This document shows positions 8,240-15,750 of a DNA stretch of 64,000 nucleotides, piece after piece. The notes beneath the pieces are model-generated. The model saw only the letters and a list, made by a program, of their open reading frames with translations, was not told the origin of the DNA and did no database searches. This DNA is from Sporofaciens musculi. Lineage in GTDB: Bacteria; Bacillota; Clostridia; Lachnospirales; Lachnospiraceae. Each line of letters opens with the position of its first letter. Positions within the stretch are counted from its first letter, which is position 1. Location of the stretch: contig NZ_WUQX01000001.1 of the NCBI RefSeq assembly GCF_009830285.1, positions 303,501 to 367,500 on the forward strand, given 5' to 3'. A program made the position numbers and the translations under genes.

Positions 8240-8617
8240 ATGAGATTAGCAAACGGAATCGTGATTGACAAGGAAGCAACTTTCGGGGCATTGAAATTTT
8301 CTGCCCTCCGCCGTGAGGTTCACCTCCAGAATGAAGACGGCTCAGTATCAGAAGAAATCAAGGAGCGTACCTATGACTTAAAATCCAGAGGACAGGGGCG
8401 TATGATTCAGGTTTCCATCCCTGCCAGCGTGCCATTAAAGGAATTTGATTACAATGCAGAGGTGGAAATCATCAATCCTGTGGCAGACACCGTGGCAACG
8501 GCTACCTTTCAGGGGGCAGAGGTGGACTGGTACATCAAGGCGGAGGATATTATCCTGAAAAAAGGGGCTGCCATGAATCCGCGGCCGCCGAAGAAAGACG
8601 CTCCCCCTGTAAAATAA
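8240..8617 (+). CDS. DUF961/YdcP-family conjugative element protein (Tn916 orf23-like)
   Basis: 125 residues. Paralogue of the preceding DUF961 gene: VIDKEATFGALKFSALRREV at the N-terminus, DLKSRGQGRMIQVSIPASVP in the middle, VDWYIKAEDIILK near the end. The C-terminus is Pro/Lys-rich. A strong AAAAGGAGG lies upstream. It sits 21 bases after the first paralogue and 34 bases before the coupling-protein gene, in one operon. Confidence 0.8.
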   Translation: MRLANGIVIDKEATFGALKFSALRREVHLQNEDGSVSEEIKERTYDLKSRGQGRMIQVSIPASVPLKEFDYNAEVEIINPVADTVATATFQGAEVDWYIKAEDIILKKGAAMNPRPPKKDAPPVK

Positions 8618-8651
8618 CAGGAACCTAAAAAATGAAAGGAGGATTGTTCCC

Positions 8652-10049
8652 ATGAAGCAGCTTTTCCCCTGTGGAAAACGTATCCGCCCCACGGATAAAG
8701 ACCTTATGTTCCATACTGCCCTTGCCGCCCTGTTCCCTGTCTTCCTGCTGGTTGTACTGCTGTTTCATATCCGGCAGATTGCCGGAACCAACTGGCAGGA
8801 AGTGTCCCTCTCCCAGATAATACAGGATGTAAATATCCCTTACCTGTTATTCAGCATGGGCGTGGCAGGGCTGGTGTGCCTTACAGCAGTTCTTCTGTTC
8901 TGGCGATACCGCAGGGATGAAGTAAAGCAGCTCATCCACCGCCAAAAGCTGGCAAGGATGGTGTTGGAAAACAAGTGGTATGAATCAGAGCAAAAAAAGG
9001 AAGACGCTTTTTTCAAGGACTTGTCTTCCAGCCGTTCCAAAGAAACCATCACTTACTTTCCAAAAATCTACTACCGGATGAAACAGGGCTTGCTCCATAT
9101 CTGTGTGGAAATCACCTTGGGGAAATATCAGGAGCAGCTCTTAAACTTGGAGAAAAAGCTGGAAAGCGGCTTGTACTGTGAGCTGACGGATAAGGAATTA
9201 AAGGATTCTTATGTGGAGTACACCCTGCTTTATGATACCATTGCCAACCGTATTTCCATTGAGGACGTACAGGCAAAGGACGGCAGGCTCCGGCTCATGG
9301 AAAATGTCTGGTGGGAGTATGACAAGCTCCCCCATATGCTCATTGCCGGAGGAACCGGCGGCGGAAAGACCTACTTCATCCTGACCCTTATTGAAGCCCT
9401 GCTCCGCACCAACGCCGTCCTGTTCGTGTTAGACCCAAAGAACGCCGACCTTGCGGATTTACAGGCGGTTATGCCGGATGTGTACTACAAAAAGGAAGAT
9501 ATGCTCGCCTGCATTGACCGTTTCTATGAAGAAATGATGAAACGCAGCGAAGACATGAAGCTCATGGAGAATTACCGGACAGGGGAAAACTACGCTTACT
9601 TGGGGCTTCCTGCAAATTTCCTTATCTTTGATGAATATGTAGCATTTATGGAAATGCTCGGCACAAAGGAAAACGCCGCTGTCCTCAACAAGTTAAAACA
9701 AATCGTTATGCTTGGGCGGCAGTCAGGCTTTTTCCTGATTCTCGCCTGCCAGCGTCCGGACGCAAAGTATCTGGGGGATGGAATCCGTGACCAGTTCAAT
9801 TTCCGTGTGGCTCTGGGGCGGATGTCGGAAATGGGCTATGGGATGATGTTCGGGGAAACCACAAAGGATTTCTTCCTAAAACAGATAAAAGGGCGTGGCT
9901 ATGTGGACGTAGGAACCAGCGTTATCTCGGAATTTTACACGCCCCTTGTGCCAAAAGGACACGATTTCCTCAAAGAAATAAAAAAACTGATAGACAGCAG
10001 GCAGGAAGTGCAGGCGGCGTGCGAAGCGAAAGCCGCAGAAACGGACTGA
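8652..10049 (+). CDS. FtsK/SpoIIIE-type coupling protein (Tn916 orf21-like, TcpA family)
   Basis: 465 residues. Two N-terminal membrane helices (about residues 20-42 and 65-85) anchor a cytoplasmic motor domain with Walker A AGGTGGGKTYF (about residue 235) and Walker B LIFDEY (about residue 325), then ILACQRPDAKYLGDGIRDQF. It is the type IV coupling ATPase that delivers the relaxase-DNA complex to the conjugation channel in the membrane. AAAGGAGG lies upstream. It is followed by oriT and the relaxase gene, as in Tn916. Confidence 0.9.
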   Translation: MKQLFPCGKRIRPTDKDLMFHTALAALFPVFLLVVLLFHIRQIAGTNWQEVSLSQIIQDVNIPYLLFSMGVAGLVCLTAVLLFWRYRRDEVKQLIHRQKLARMVLENKWYESEQKKEDAFFKDLSSSRSKETITYFPKIYYRMKQGLLHICVEITLGKYQEQLLNLEKKLESGLYCELTDKELKDSYVEYTLLYDTIANRISIEDVQAKDGRLRLMENVWWEYDKLPHMLIAGGTGGGKTYFILTLIEALLRTNAVLFVLDPKNADLADLQAVMPDVYYKKEDMLACIDRFYEEMMKRSEDMKLMENYRTGENYAYLGLPANFLIFDEYVAFMEMLGTKENAAVLNKLKQIVMLGRQSGFFLILACQRPDAKYLGDGIRDQFNFRVALGRMSEMGYGMMFGETTKDFFLKQIKGRGYVDVGTSVISEFYTPLVPKGHDFLKEIKKLIDSRQEVQAACEAKAAETD

Positions 10050-10058
10050 CCTGCTGTG

Positions 10059-10112
10059 GCTGGTGTGCCGCAAGGCACGCCAGCAGGAACCCCTCGTATC
10101 TAACAGAGGGGT
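10059..10112 (+). other. Origin of transfer (oriT) region of the conjugative element
   Basis: Located between the coupling-protein and relaxase genes, as in Tn916 and ICEBs1. A first hairpin (GCTGGTGTGCC / GGCACGCCAGC, 10059-10084) is followed by the inverted repeat ACCCCTC / GAGGGGT (10089-10112) enclosing GTATCTAACA. This loop sequence matches my memory of the Tn916 nick-site region. The relaxase should nick within or beside this second repeat. Confidence 0.75.
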
Positions 10113-10215
10113 ACAAATCGACAGGCAACAACCAAACCACAGGGCAGAATCCCACGGTACACAAGGGATTTTCCCCATATCCGGCGTATGTCAACAAGGC
10201 TCCGAAAGTTGACAT

Positions 10216-11424
10216 ATGCTTTTTAGACAGGAGGGATTTTCACTGAATGAAGAAACATGGTTACGGGACATCAAAGAGAAACGGGAAGTTTACGGTATCT
10301 CACAACAAAAACTTGCATTGGCTGCCGGAATCACCCGTCCGTATCTAAGCGATATTGAAACGGGCAAGGCTCACCCATCCGAAGCATTACAGGAAACCAT
10401 CACGGAAGCTCTGGAACGCTTCAATCCAGACAATCCCCTTGAAATGCTCTTTGACTATGTGCGGATTCGCTTTCCCACTACGGATGTGAAGCATATCGTG
10501 GAAGACGTGCTGCGGCTAAAGCTATCTTACTTTATCCATGAAGACTACGGCTTCTATTCTTACACAGAACATTACTATCTGGGTGATATTTTCGTTCTGG
10601 TATCGCCGGAATTGGAAAAAGGGGTGCTGCTGGAACTGAAAGGGCGTGGCTGCCGCCAGTTTGAAAGCTATCTTCTTGCACAGGAACGGAGCTGGTATGA
10701 ATTTTTTATGGATGTTCTCATGGAGGACGGCGTGATGAAGCGGCTTGACCTTGCCATCAATGATAAAACGGGAATCCTGAACATTCCCCATCTGACAGAG
10801 AAATGTAGGAATGAGGAATGTATCTCGGTTTTCCGCAGCTTCAAAAGCTACCGCAGCGGCGAACTGGTACGGCGTGAGGAAAAAGAATGTATGGGGAACA
10901 CCCTTTATATCGGCTCCCTCCAAAGTGAGGTGTACTTCTGCATTTACGAAAAGGACTATGAGCAGTACAAAAAGCACGATATTCCCATTGAAGACGCAGA
11001 GGTAAAGAACCGCTTTGAAATCCGGCTGAAAAATGAGCGTGCCTTTTACGCCATCCGTGACCTGTTAGAACATGACAATCCAGAACGGACAGCCTTTCAA
11101 ATCATCAACCGCTATGTCCGGTTCGTGGATAGGAACGATACGAAGCCCCGTTCTGACTGGCGTATCAATGAGGAATGGGCGTGGTTTATCGGGGAACATA
11201 GGGGAAGCCTGAAACTGACAACCAAACCGGAACCCTATTCCTTTGAACGCACCCTGCACTGGCTCTCCCATCAGGTAGCACCCACATTAAAGCTGGCTCT
11301 CCGTCTGGATAAGATGAACCACACCCAGATTGTCCATGACATCATCACCCATGCAAAGCTGACGGAGAAGCACGAAAAAATCCTGAAGCAGCAAGCCGCC
11401 GCTGCAAAGGAGGTGGTGCTTTAA
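10216..11424 (+). CDS. MobT-family relaxase (Tn916 orf20-like, Rep_trans)
   Basis: Up to 402 residues. An N-terminal XRE-type helix-turn-helix (about residues 20-70, ISQQKLALAAGITRPYLSDI) is followed by a Rep_trans rolling-circle initiator domain (about 75-380). Relaxases of this family nick oriT and remain bound to the 5' end. The start is uncertain. The first ATG (10216) has no ribosome site, while AGGAGGGA at about 10229-10236 would serve a CTG at 10243 (393 residues), matching the LNEETWLRDIK start of homologues. It lies directly after oriT. Confidence 0.88.
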   Translation: MLFRQEGFSLNEETWLRDIKEKREVYGISQQKLALAAGITRPYLSDIETGKAHPSEALQETITEALERFNPDNPLEMLFDYVRIRFPTTDVKHIVEDVLRLKLSYFIHEDYGFYSYTEHYYLGDIFVLVSPELEKGVLLELKGRGCRQFESYLLAQERSWYEFFMDVLMEDGVMKRLDLAINDKTGILNIPHLTEKCRNEECISVFRSFKSYRSGELVRREEKECMGNTLYIGSLQSEVYFCIYEKDYEQYKKHDIPIEDAEVKNRFEIRLKNERAFYAIRDLLEHDNPERTAFQIINRYVRFVDRNDTKPRSDWRINEEWAWFIGEHRGSLKLTTKPEPYSFERTLHWLSHQVAPTLKLALRLDKMNHTQIVHDIITHAKLTEKHEKILKQQAAAAKEVVL

Positions 11425-11475
11425 CGGCGGCAATCTTGAAACATAAGGAATCTTACAGGAAAGAAAGGAGCTTTT

Positions 11476-11697
11476 ATGAATTTCGGACAGAATCTTTACA
11501 ACTGGTTTTTATCCAACGCCCAGTCCCTTGTGCTGCTGGCAATCGTGGTGATTGGACTGTACCTCGGATTTAAGAGGGAATTTTCCAAACTTATCGGTTT
11601 TCTGGTGGTGTCCCTTGTAGCGGTCGGTCTGGTCTTCAATGCGGACGGTGTAAAGGACATCTTACTGGAACTGTTCAATAAGATTATCGGTGCATAG
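11476..11697 (+). CDS. Small membrane protein (Tn916 orf19-like)
   Basis: 73 residues with two hydrophobic helices (SLVLLAIVVIGLYLGF and LIGFLVVSLVAVGLVF). Conserved position between the relaxase and ArdA genes of Tn916-type elements. AAAGAAAGGAG lies upstream. Probably a minor part of the transfer apparatus in the membrane; function not established. Confidence 0.7.
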   Translation: MNFGQNLYNWFLSNAQSLVLLAIVVIGLYLGFKREFSKLIGFLVVSLVAVGLVFNADGVKDILLELFNKIIGA

Positions 11698-11713
11698 AAA
11701 AAAACATATCACA

Positions 11714-11790
11714 CTTCCGTTATGGGGCAAGCTCTGATTGCTTCATGGCGGAAGTCCACTAGGGGCTTGGGGAGCGTAACTCCCCAAAAA
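11714..11790 (+). promoter_or_regulatory. Two hairpins in the leader of the ardA genes
   Basis: A long hairpin (ACTTCCG near 11714 with CGGAAGT ending near 11757, and an inner GGGCAAGC / GCTT part) is followed by TTGGGGAG / CTCCCCAA (about 11767-11787). They lie in the gap before the first ArdA gene and could limit read-through or carry a regulatory RNA fold. Seen directly; function inferred. Confidence 0.45.
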
Positions 11791-11815
11791 CTGACAGAGA
11801 AAGGACGTGATACTG

Positions 11816-12319
11816 ATTGAGGAAATGAGAATCTACATCCTGAACACCACACGGTTTTACCATGAGGATTTTGAGGAATATCCTGGGGCATGGTTTTCCT
11901 GTCCTGTGGATTTTGAAGAAATCAGGGAACGTCTTGGGGTTCAAAGTGAGGAAGAAATCGAAATTGAAGACTATGAGCTGCCGTTTCCATTGGAGGGCAA
12001 CACAAGGCTCTGGGAAATCAACGCCCTTTGCCGGATGATACTGGTAATGCAGGGAACGCCCCTCTATTATGAAATGGATGTGGTACAAAAGCGGTGGTTT
12101 CCCAGCTTTACGGAATTTATCGACCACAAAGACCAGATACGCTATTATCCGGTGCAGGACGGGGAATCCCTCGCCCGTTATCTGGTGCAGGAGGTACAGC
12201 TATTTGGAGAAGTGCATCCAGACCTGTTGAACCATATCGACTACGCTTCCATTGGTCGGGAACTGGAAACCAGCGAAAACTACCTGTTTACGGACAATGG
12301 TATCTTTTATTACCGCTAA
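11816..12319 (+). CDS. ardA: ArdA-family anti-restriction protein, first copy (divergent)
   Basis: About 167 residues, strongly acidic. ArdA proteins mimic bent B-form DNA and block type I restriction enzymes when a conjugative element enters a new cell. Landmarks are MRIYILNT, GAWFSCPVDFEEI, EIEDYELPF and the C-terminal LLNHIDYASIGRELE. Compared with the second copy, the start is probably an ATT at 11816: AAAGGACGTGA lies five bases before it, exactly as AGGGGGTGA lies before the TTG of copy 2. A GTG at 11807 overlaps that ribosome site and an ATG at 11825 is further away. It is quite divergent from the downstream copy, so the pair may differ in targets. Confidence 0.8.
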   Translation: MEEMRIYILNTTRFYHEDFEEYPGAWFSCPVDFEEIRERLGVQSEEEIEIEDYELPFPLEGNTRLWEINALCRMILVMQGTPLYYEMDVVQKRWFPSFTEFIDHKDQIRYYPVQDGESLARYLVQEVQLFGEVHPDLLNHIDYASIGRELETSENYLFTDNGIFYYR

Positions 12320-12334
12320 AAGGGGGTGAGTAAC

Positions 12335-12832
12335 TTGGAAGAAATGCGGATTTACATTGCCAACTTAGGCAAATACAATGAGGGCGAACTGGTAGGGGCA
12401 TGGTTCACGCCGCCTGTGGATTTTGAGGAAGTCAAGGAACGTATCGGTTTGAATGATGAATATGAGGAATACGCCATCCATGATTATGAACTGCCCTTTG
12501 AGATTGACGAATATACCCCCATTGAGGAAGTCAACCGCTTGTGTGAGATGGTGGAGGACTTACCGGAATATATTCAGGAGGAACTATCAGAGTTGCAATC
12601 CTACTTTGGCAGTATCGAAGAACTCTGTGAGCATGAAGACGATATTATCTGCCATTCCGGCTGTGACGATATGGCGGATGTGGCTCGCTACTATCTGGAA
12701 GAAACCGGACAGCTCGGAGAACTTCCGGCACACTTACAAAACTATATTGACTACGAAGCCTATGGGCGTGACATGGAATTGGAGGGAACCTTTGTTGTCA
12801 CGAATCACGGCGTATATGAAATCTTACGGTAG
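12335..12832 (+). CDS. ardA: ArdA-family anti-restriction protein, second copy (Tn916 orf18-like)
   Basis: 165 acidic residues with the standard ArdA pattern: MRIYIANLGKYNEGELVGAW at the start, FTPPVDFEEVKERIG, and YIDYEAYGRDMEL near the end. A DNA-mimic inhibitor of type I restriction, acting in the cytoplasm of the recipient. I prefer the TTG at 12335 because AGGGGGTGA ends five bases before it; a GTG at 12326 sits inside this site. It follows the first copy by 15 bases. Confidence 0.88.
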   Translation: MEEMRIYIANLGKYNEGELVGAWFTPPVDFEEVKERIGLNDEYEEYAIHDYELPFEIDEYTPIEEVNRLCEMVEDLPEYIQEELSELQSYFGSIEELCEHEDDIICHSGCDDMADVARYYLEETGQLGELPAHLQNYIDYEAYGRDMELEGTFVVTNHGVYEILR

Positions 12833-12879
12833 ACCCGTCTGTATCTCCTTTGGAAAGTGCAGGCGGATTTTTTGATTCA

Positions 12880-12906
12880 GGGGCGGCTTTTGCTGCCCCC
12901 ATCTTT
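12880..12906 (+). terminator. GC-rich hairpin between ardA and the transfer genes
   Basis: A stem GGGGCGGC / GCTGCCCC with a TTTT loop, followed by CATCTTTT. A weak or partial terminator that could set the ratio of ArdA to transfer-protein transcripts. Confidence 0.5.
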
Positions 12907-12923
12907 TAGAAAGGACGGACAAC

Positions 12924-13316
12924 ATGAAGAAAATACGAAGCTATACCAGTATCTGGTCGGTGGAAAAGGTACTCTATTCCATCAATGATTTTAAGCTGCC
13001 ATTCCCCATCACGTTCACACAGATGGCGTGGTTCGTGGTATCTGTGTTTGCAGTTATGCTCTTGGGGAACCTCCCTCCCCTTTCGTTCATTGACGGAGCA
13101 TTTCTGAAATATTTCGGCGTACCCTTTGCCCTCACTTGGTTCATGTGCCAGAAGACCTTTGACGGGAAGAAGCCTTACGGCTTCCTGAAATCCGTACTGG
13201 CATATCTGGTACGCCCGAAACTGACCTATGCAGGAAAGCCCGTGAAGCTGGAAAAGGAATATCCGGCACAACCCATCACGGCAGTAAGGAGTGATATTTA
13301 TGGCATATCCGATTAA
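12924..13316 (+). CDS. Conjugal transfer membrane protein (Tn916 orf17-like, TcpE family)
   Basis: 130 residues with two membrane helices in the middle (about 30-75: FTQMAWFVVSVFAVMLLGNL and the following segment). This small protein sits before the VirB4-type ATPase in Tn916 relatives and pCW3 (TcpE) and is part of the mating channel. AGAAAGG lies upstream. Its end overlaps the start of the ATPase gene by 17 bases. Confidence 0.78.
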   Translation: MKKIRSYTSIWSVEKVLYSINDFKLPFPITFTQMAWFVVSVFAVMLLGNLPPLSFIDGAFLKYFGVPFALTWFMCQKTFDGKKPYGFLKSVLAYLVRPKLTYAGKPVKLEKEYPAQPITAVRSDIYGISD

Positions 13317-15750
13317 GTATATCGAAAATAACCTTGTGTTCAACCATGACGGGGAGTGCTTCGCTTACTATGAGCTGCTTCCCTACAACTATTCCTTTTT
13401 AAGCCCCGAACAGAAATATCAGGTACACGATTCCTTCCGGCAGCTTATCGCCCAGAACAGGGACGGGAAGATTCACGCCCTGCAAATCAGCACTGAATCC
13501 AGCATACGGGCAGCACAGGAACGCTCCAAACAGGAAGTGACGGGCAAGTTAAAGGACGTTGCCTGTGCAAAGATTGACGCACAGACCGAAGCCCTAATTT
13601 CCATGATAGGGGAAAATCAGGTGGACTACCGCTTTTTTATCGGCTTCAAGCTGCTTGTTAATGAGCAGGAAGTCACTATGAAGCAGTTTCGCAGGGAAGC
13701 AAAGACCGCTATTTCCGACTTCCTCCATGAAGTCAACCACAAGCTCATGGGGGATTTTGTTTCCATGAGCAATGAGGAAATCTGGCGGTTTCAGAAGATG
13801 GAAAAACTGTTGGAAAGTAAAATCTCACGCCGCTTTAAAGTCCGGCGGCTTGATAAGGACGATTTTGGTTATCTGATTGAGCATTTATACGGACAGACCG
13901 GAACCGCCTACGAAGACTATGAGTATTACCTGCCAAAGAAGCGTTTTCAGGAGGAAACGCTGGTGAAATACTATGACCTCATCAAACCCACCCGTTGTCT
14001 GATAGAGGAAAACCAGCGGTATCTGAAAATCGAACAGGAAGACGGGACAGTTTATGCCGCCTACTTTACCATCAACAGCATTGTGGGGGAACTGGACTTC
14101 CCATCCTCGGAAATCTTTTACTATCAGCAGCAGCAATTTACCTTTCCTATTGATACCTCTATGAATGTGGAGATTGTGACAAACCGGAAAGCCCTCTCCA
14201 CGGTACGGAACAAGAAAAAAGAGCTGAAAGATTTGGACAACCATGCATGGCAGAATGACAGCGAAACCAGTACAAACGTGGTGGACGCTTTAGACAGCGT
14301 GAATGAGCTGGAATCCACCTTAGACCAGAGCAAGGAATCCATGTATAAGCTGTCCTATGTGGTGCGTGTGACGGCTCCCGACTTGGAAGAACTGAAACGC
14401 CGCTGCAATGAGGTGAAAGATTTTTATGACGATTTGAACGTGAAACTGGTTCGTCCCTTTGGAGATATGCTGGGGCTGCATGGGGAATTTCTTCCTGCCA
14501 GCAAACGGTATCTGAACGATTACATCCAGTATGTCACCAGTGACTTCCTCGCTGGTCTTGGCTTCGGGGCAACCCAGATGTTAGGAGAAACGGAGGGTAT
14601 TTATATCGGTTACAGCCTTGATACAGGAAGAAACGTGTACTTAAAGCCTGCCCTTGCCAGTCAAGGGGTAAAAGGCTCCGTCACCAACGCCCTTGCTGCC
14701 GCTTTTGTCGGCTCCCTCGGCGGTGGAAAATCATTCAGCAACAACATGATTGTCTATTATTCCGTATTGTTTGGGGCACAGGCTCTCATTGTTGACCCAA
14801 AAGCGGAACGGGGACGCTGGAAAGAAACCCTGCCGGAAATCACCCATGAAATCAATATCGTAAACCTGACTTCGGAGGAACAGAACAGGGGCTTACTTGA
14901 CCCGTATGTGATTATGGAGAACCCAAAGGATTCCGAATCACTGGCAATCGACATCCTGACTTTTTTAACGGGCATTTCCAGCCGTGACGGGGAAAAGTTC
15001 CCTGTTCTTCGGAAAGCTATTCGTGCAGTAACAAACAGTGAAGAACGGAGGCTTTTCAAAGTGATTGAGGAACTACGGGCGGAGGGAACCACCATCAGCA
15101 CCAGCATAGCCGACCATATCGAATCCTTTACGGACTATGACTTTGCACACCTGCTCTTTTCGAATGGGGATGTCACACAGTCCATCAGCCTTGAAAAGCA
15201 GCTCAATATCATTCAGGTAGCGGATTTGGTGCTGCCGGATAAGGAAACCTCATTTGAAGAATACACCACAATGGAGCTGCTTTCCGTGGCAATGCTCATT
15301 GTAATCAGCACCTTTGCCCTCGACTTCATCCACACCGACCGCAGCGTGTTTAAGATTGTGGATTTGGACGAAGCATGGAGCTTCTTACAGGTAGCACAGG
15401 GCAAGACCCTCTCTATGAAGCTGGTTCGTGCCGGACGTGCCATGAACGCAGGCGTTTACTTTGTCACCCAGAACACAGACGATTTGCTGGATGAAAAGCT
15501 GAAAAACAATCTGGGCTTGAAATTTGCGTTCCGTTCCACAGACATCAACGAAATCAAGAAGACCCTCGCCTTTTTCGGGGTGGATTCCGAAGATGAAAAC
15601 AACCAGAAGCGGCTCCGTGACTTGGAAAACGGACAGTGCCTCATCAGTGATTTGTACGGGCGTGTGGGCGTGATACAGTTCCATCCTATCTTTGAAGACC
15701 TGTTCCATGCCTTTGATACCAGACCGCCCGTAAGAAAAGAGGTGGAATGA
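13300..15750 (+). CDS. VirB4-type conjugation ATPase (Tn916 orf16-like, TcpF family)
   Basis: 816 residues. The N-terminal half is the VirB4 family region; the C-terminal half is a P-loop motor with Walker A VGSLGGGKSFSNNM (about residues 470-485) and Walker B KIVDLDEAWSFL (about 690). It powers assembly or substrate movement of the type IV secretion channel at the membrane. I start at the ATG at 13300, eight bases after AAGGAG; the GTG at 13291 overlaps this site. It overlaps the upstream TcpE-like gene and the downstream membrane gene, giving tight coupling. Confidence 0.9.
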   Translation: MAYPIKYIENNLVFNHDGECFAYYELLPYNYSFLSPEQKYQVHDSFRQLIAQNRDGKIHALQISTESSIRAAQERSKQEVTGKLKDVACAKIDAQTEALISMIGENQVDYRFFIGFKLLVNEQEVTMKQFRREAKTAISDFLHEVNHKLMGDFVSMSNEEIWRFQKMEKLLESKISRRFKVRRLDKDDFGYLIEHLYGQTGTAYEDYEYYLPKKRFQEETLVKYYDLIKPTRCLIEENQRYLKIEQEDGTVYAAYFTINSIVGELDFPSSEIFYYQQQQFTFPIDTSMNVEIVTNRKALSTVRNKKKELKDLDNHAWQNDSETSTNVVDALDSVNELESTLDQSKESMYKLSYVVRVTAPDLEELKRRCNEVKDFYDDLNVKLVRPFGDMLGLHGEFLPASKRYLNDYIQYVTSDFLAGLGFGATQMLGETEGIYIGYSLDTGRNVYLKPALASQGVKGSVTNALAAAFVGSLGGGKSFSNNMIVYYSVLFGAQALIVDPKAERGRWKETLPEITHEINIVNLTSEEQNRGLLDPYVIMENPKDSESLAIDILTFLTGISSRDGEKFPVLRKAIRAVTNSEERRLFKVIEELRAEGTTISTSIADHIESFTDYDFAHLLFSNGDVTQSISLEKQLNIIQVADLVLPDKETSFEEYTTMELLSVAMLIVISTFALDFIHTDRSVFKIVDLDEAWSFLQVAQGKTLSMKLVRAGRAMNAGVYFVTQNTDDLLDEKLKNNLGLKFAFRSTDINEIKKTLAFFGVDSEDENNQKRLRDLENGQCLISDLYGRVGVIQFHPIFEDLFHAFDTRPPVRKEVE

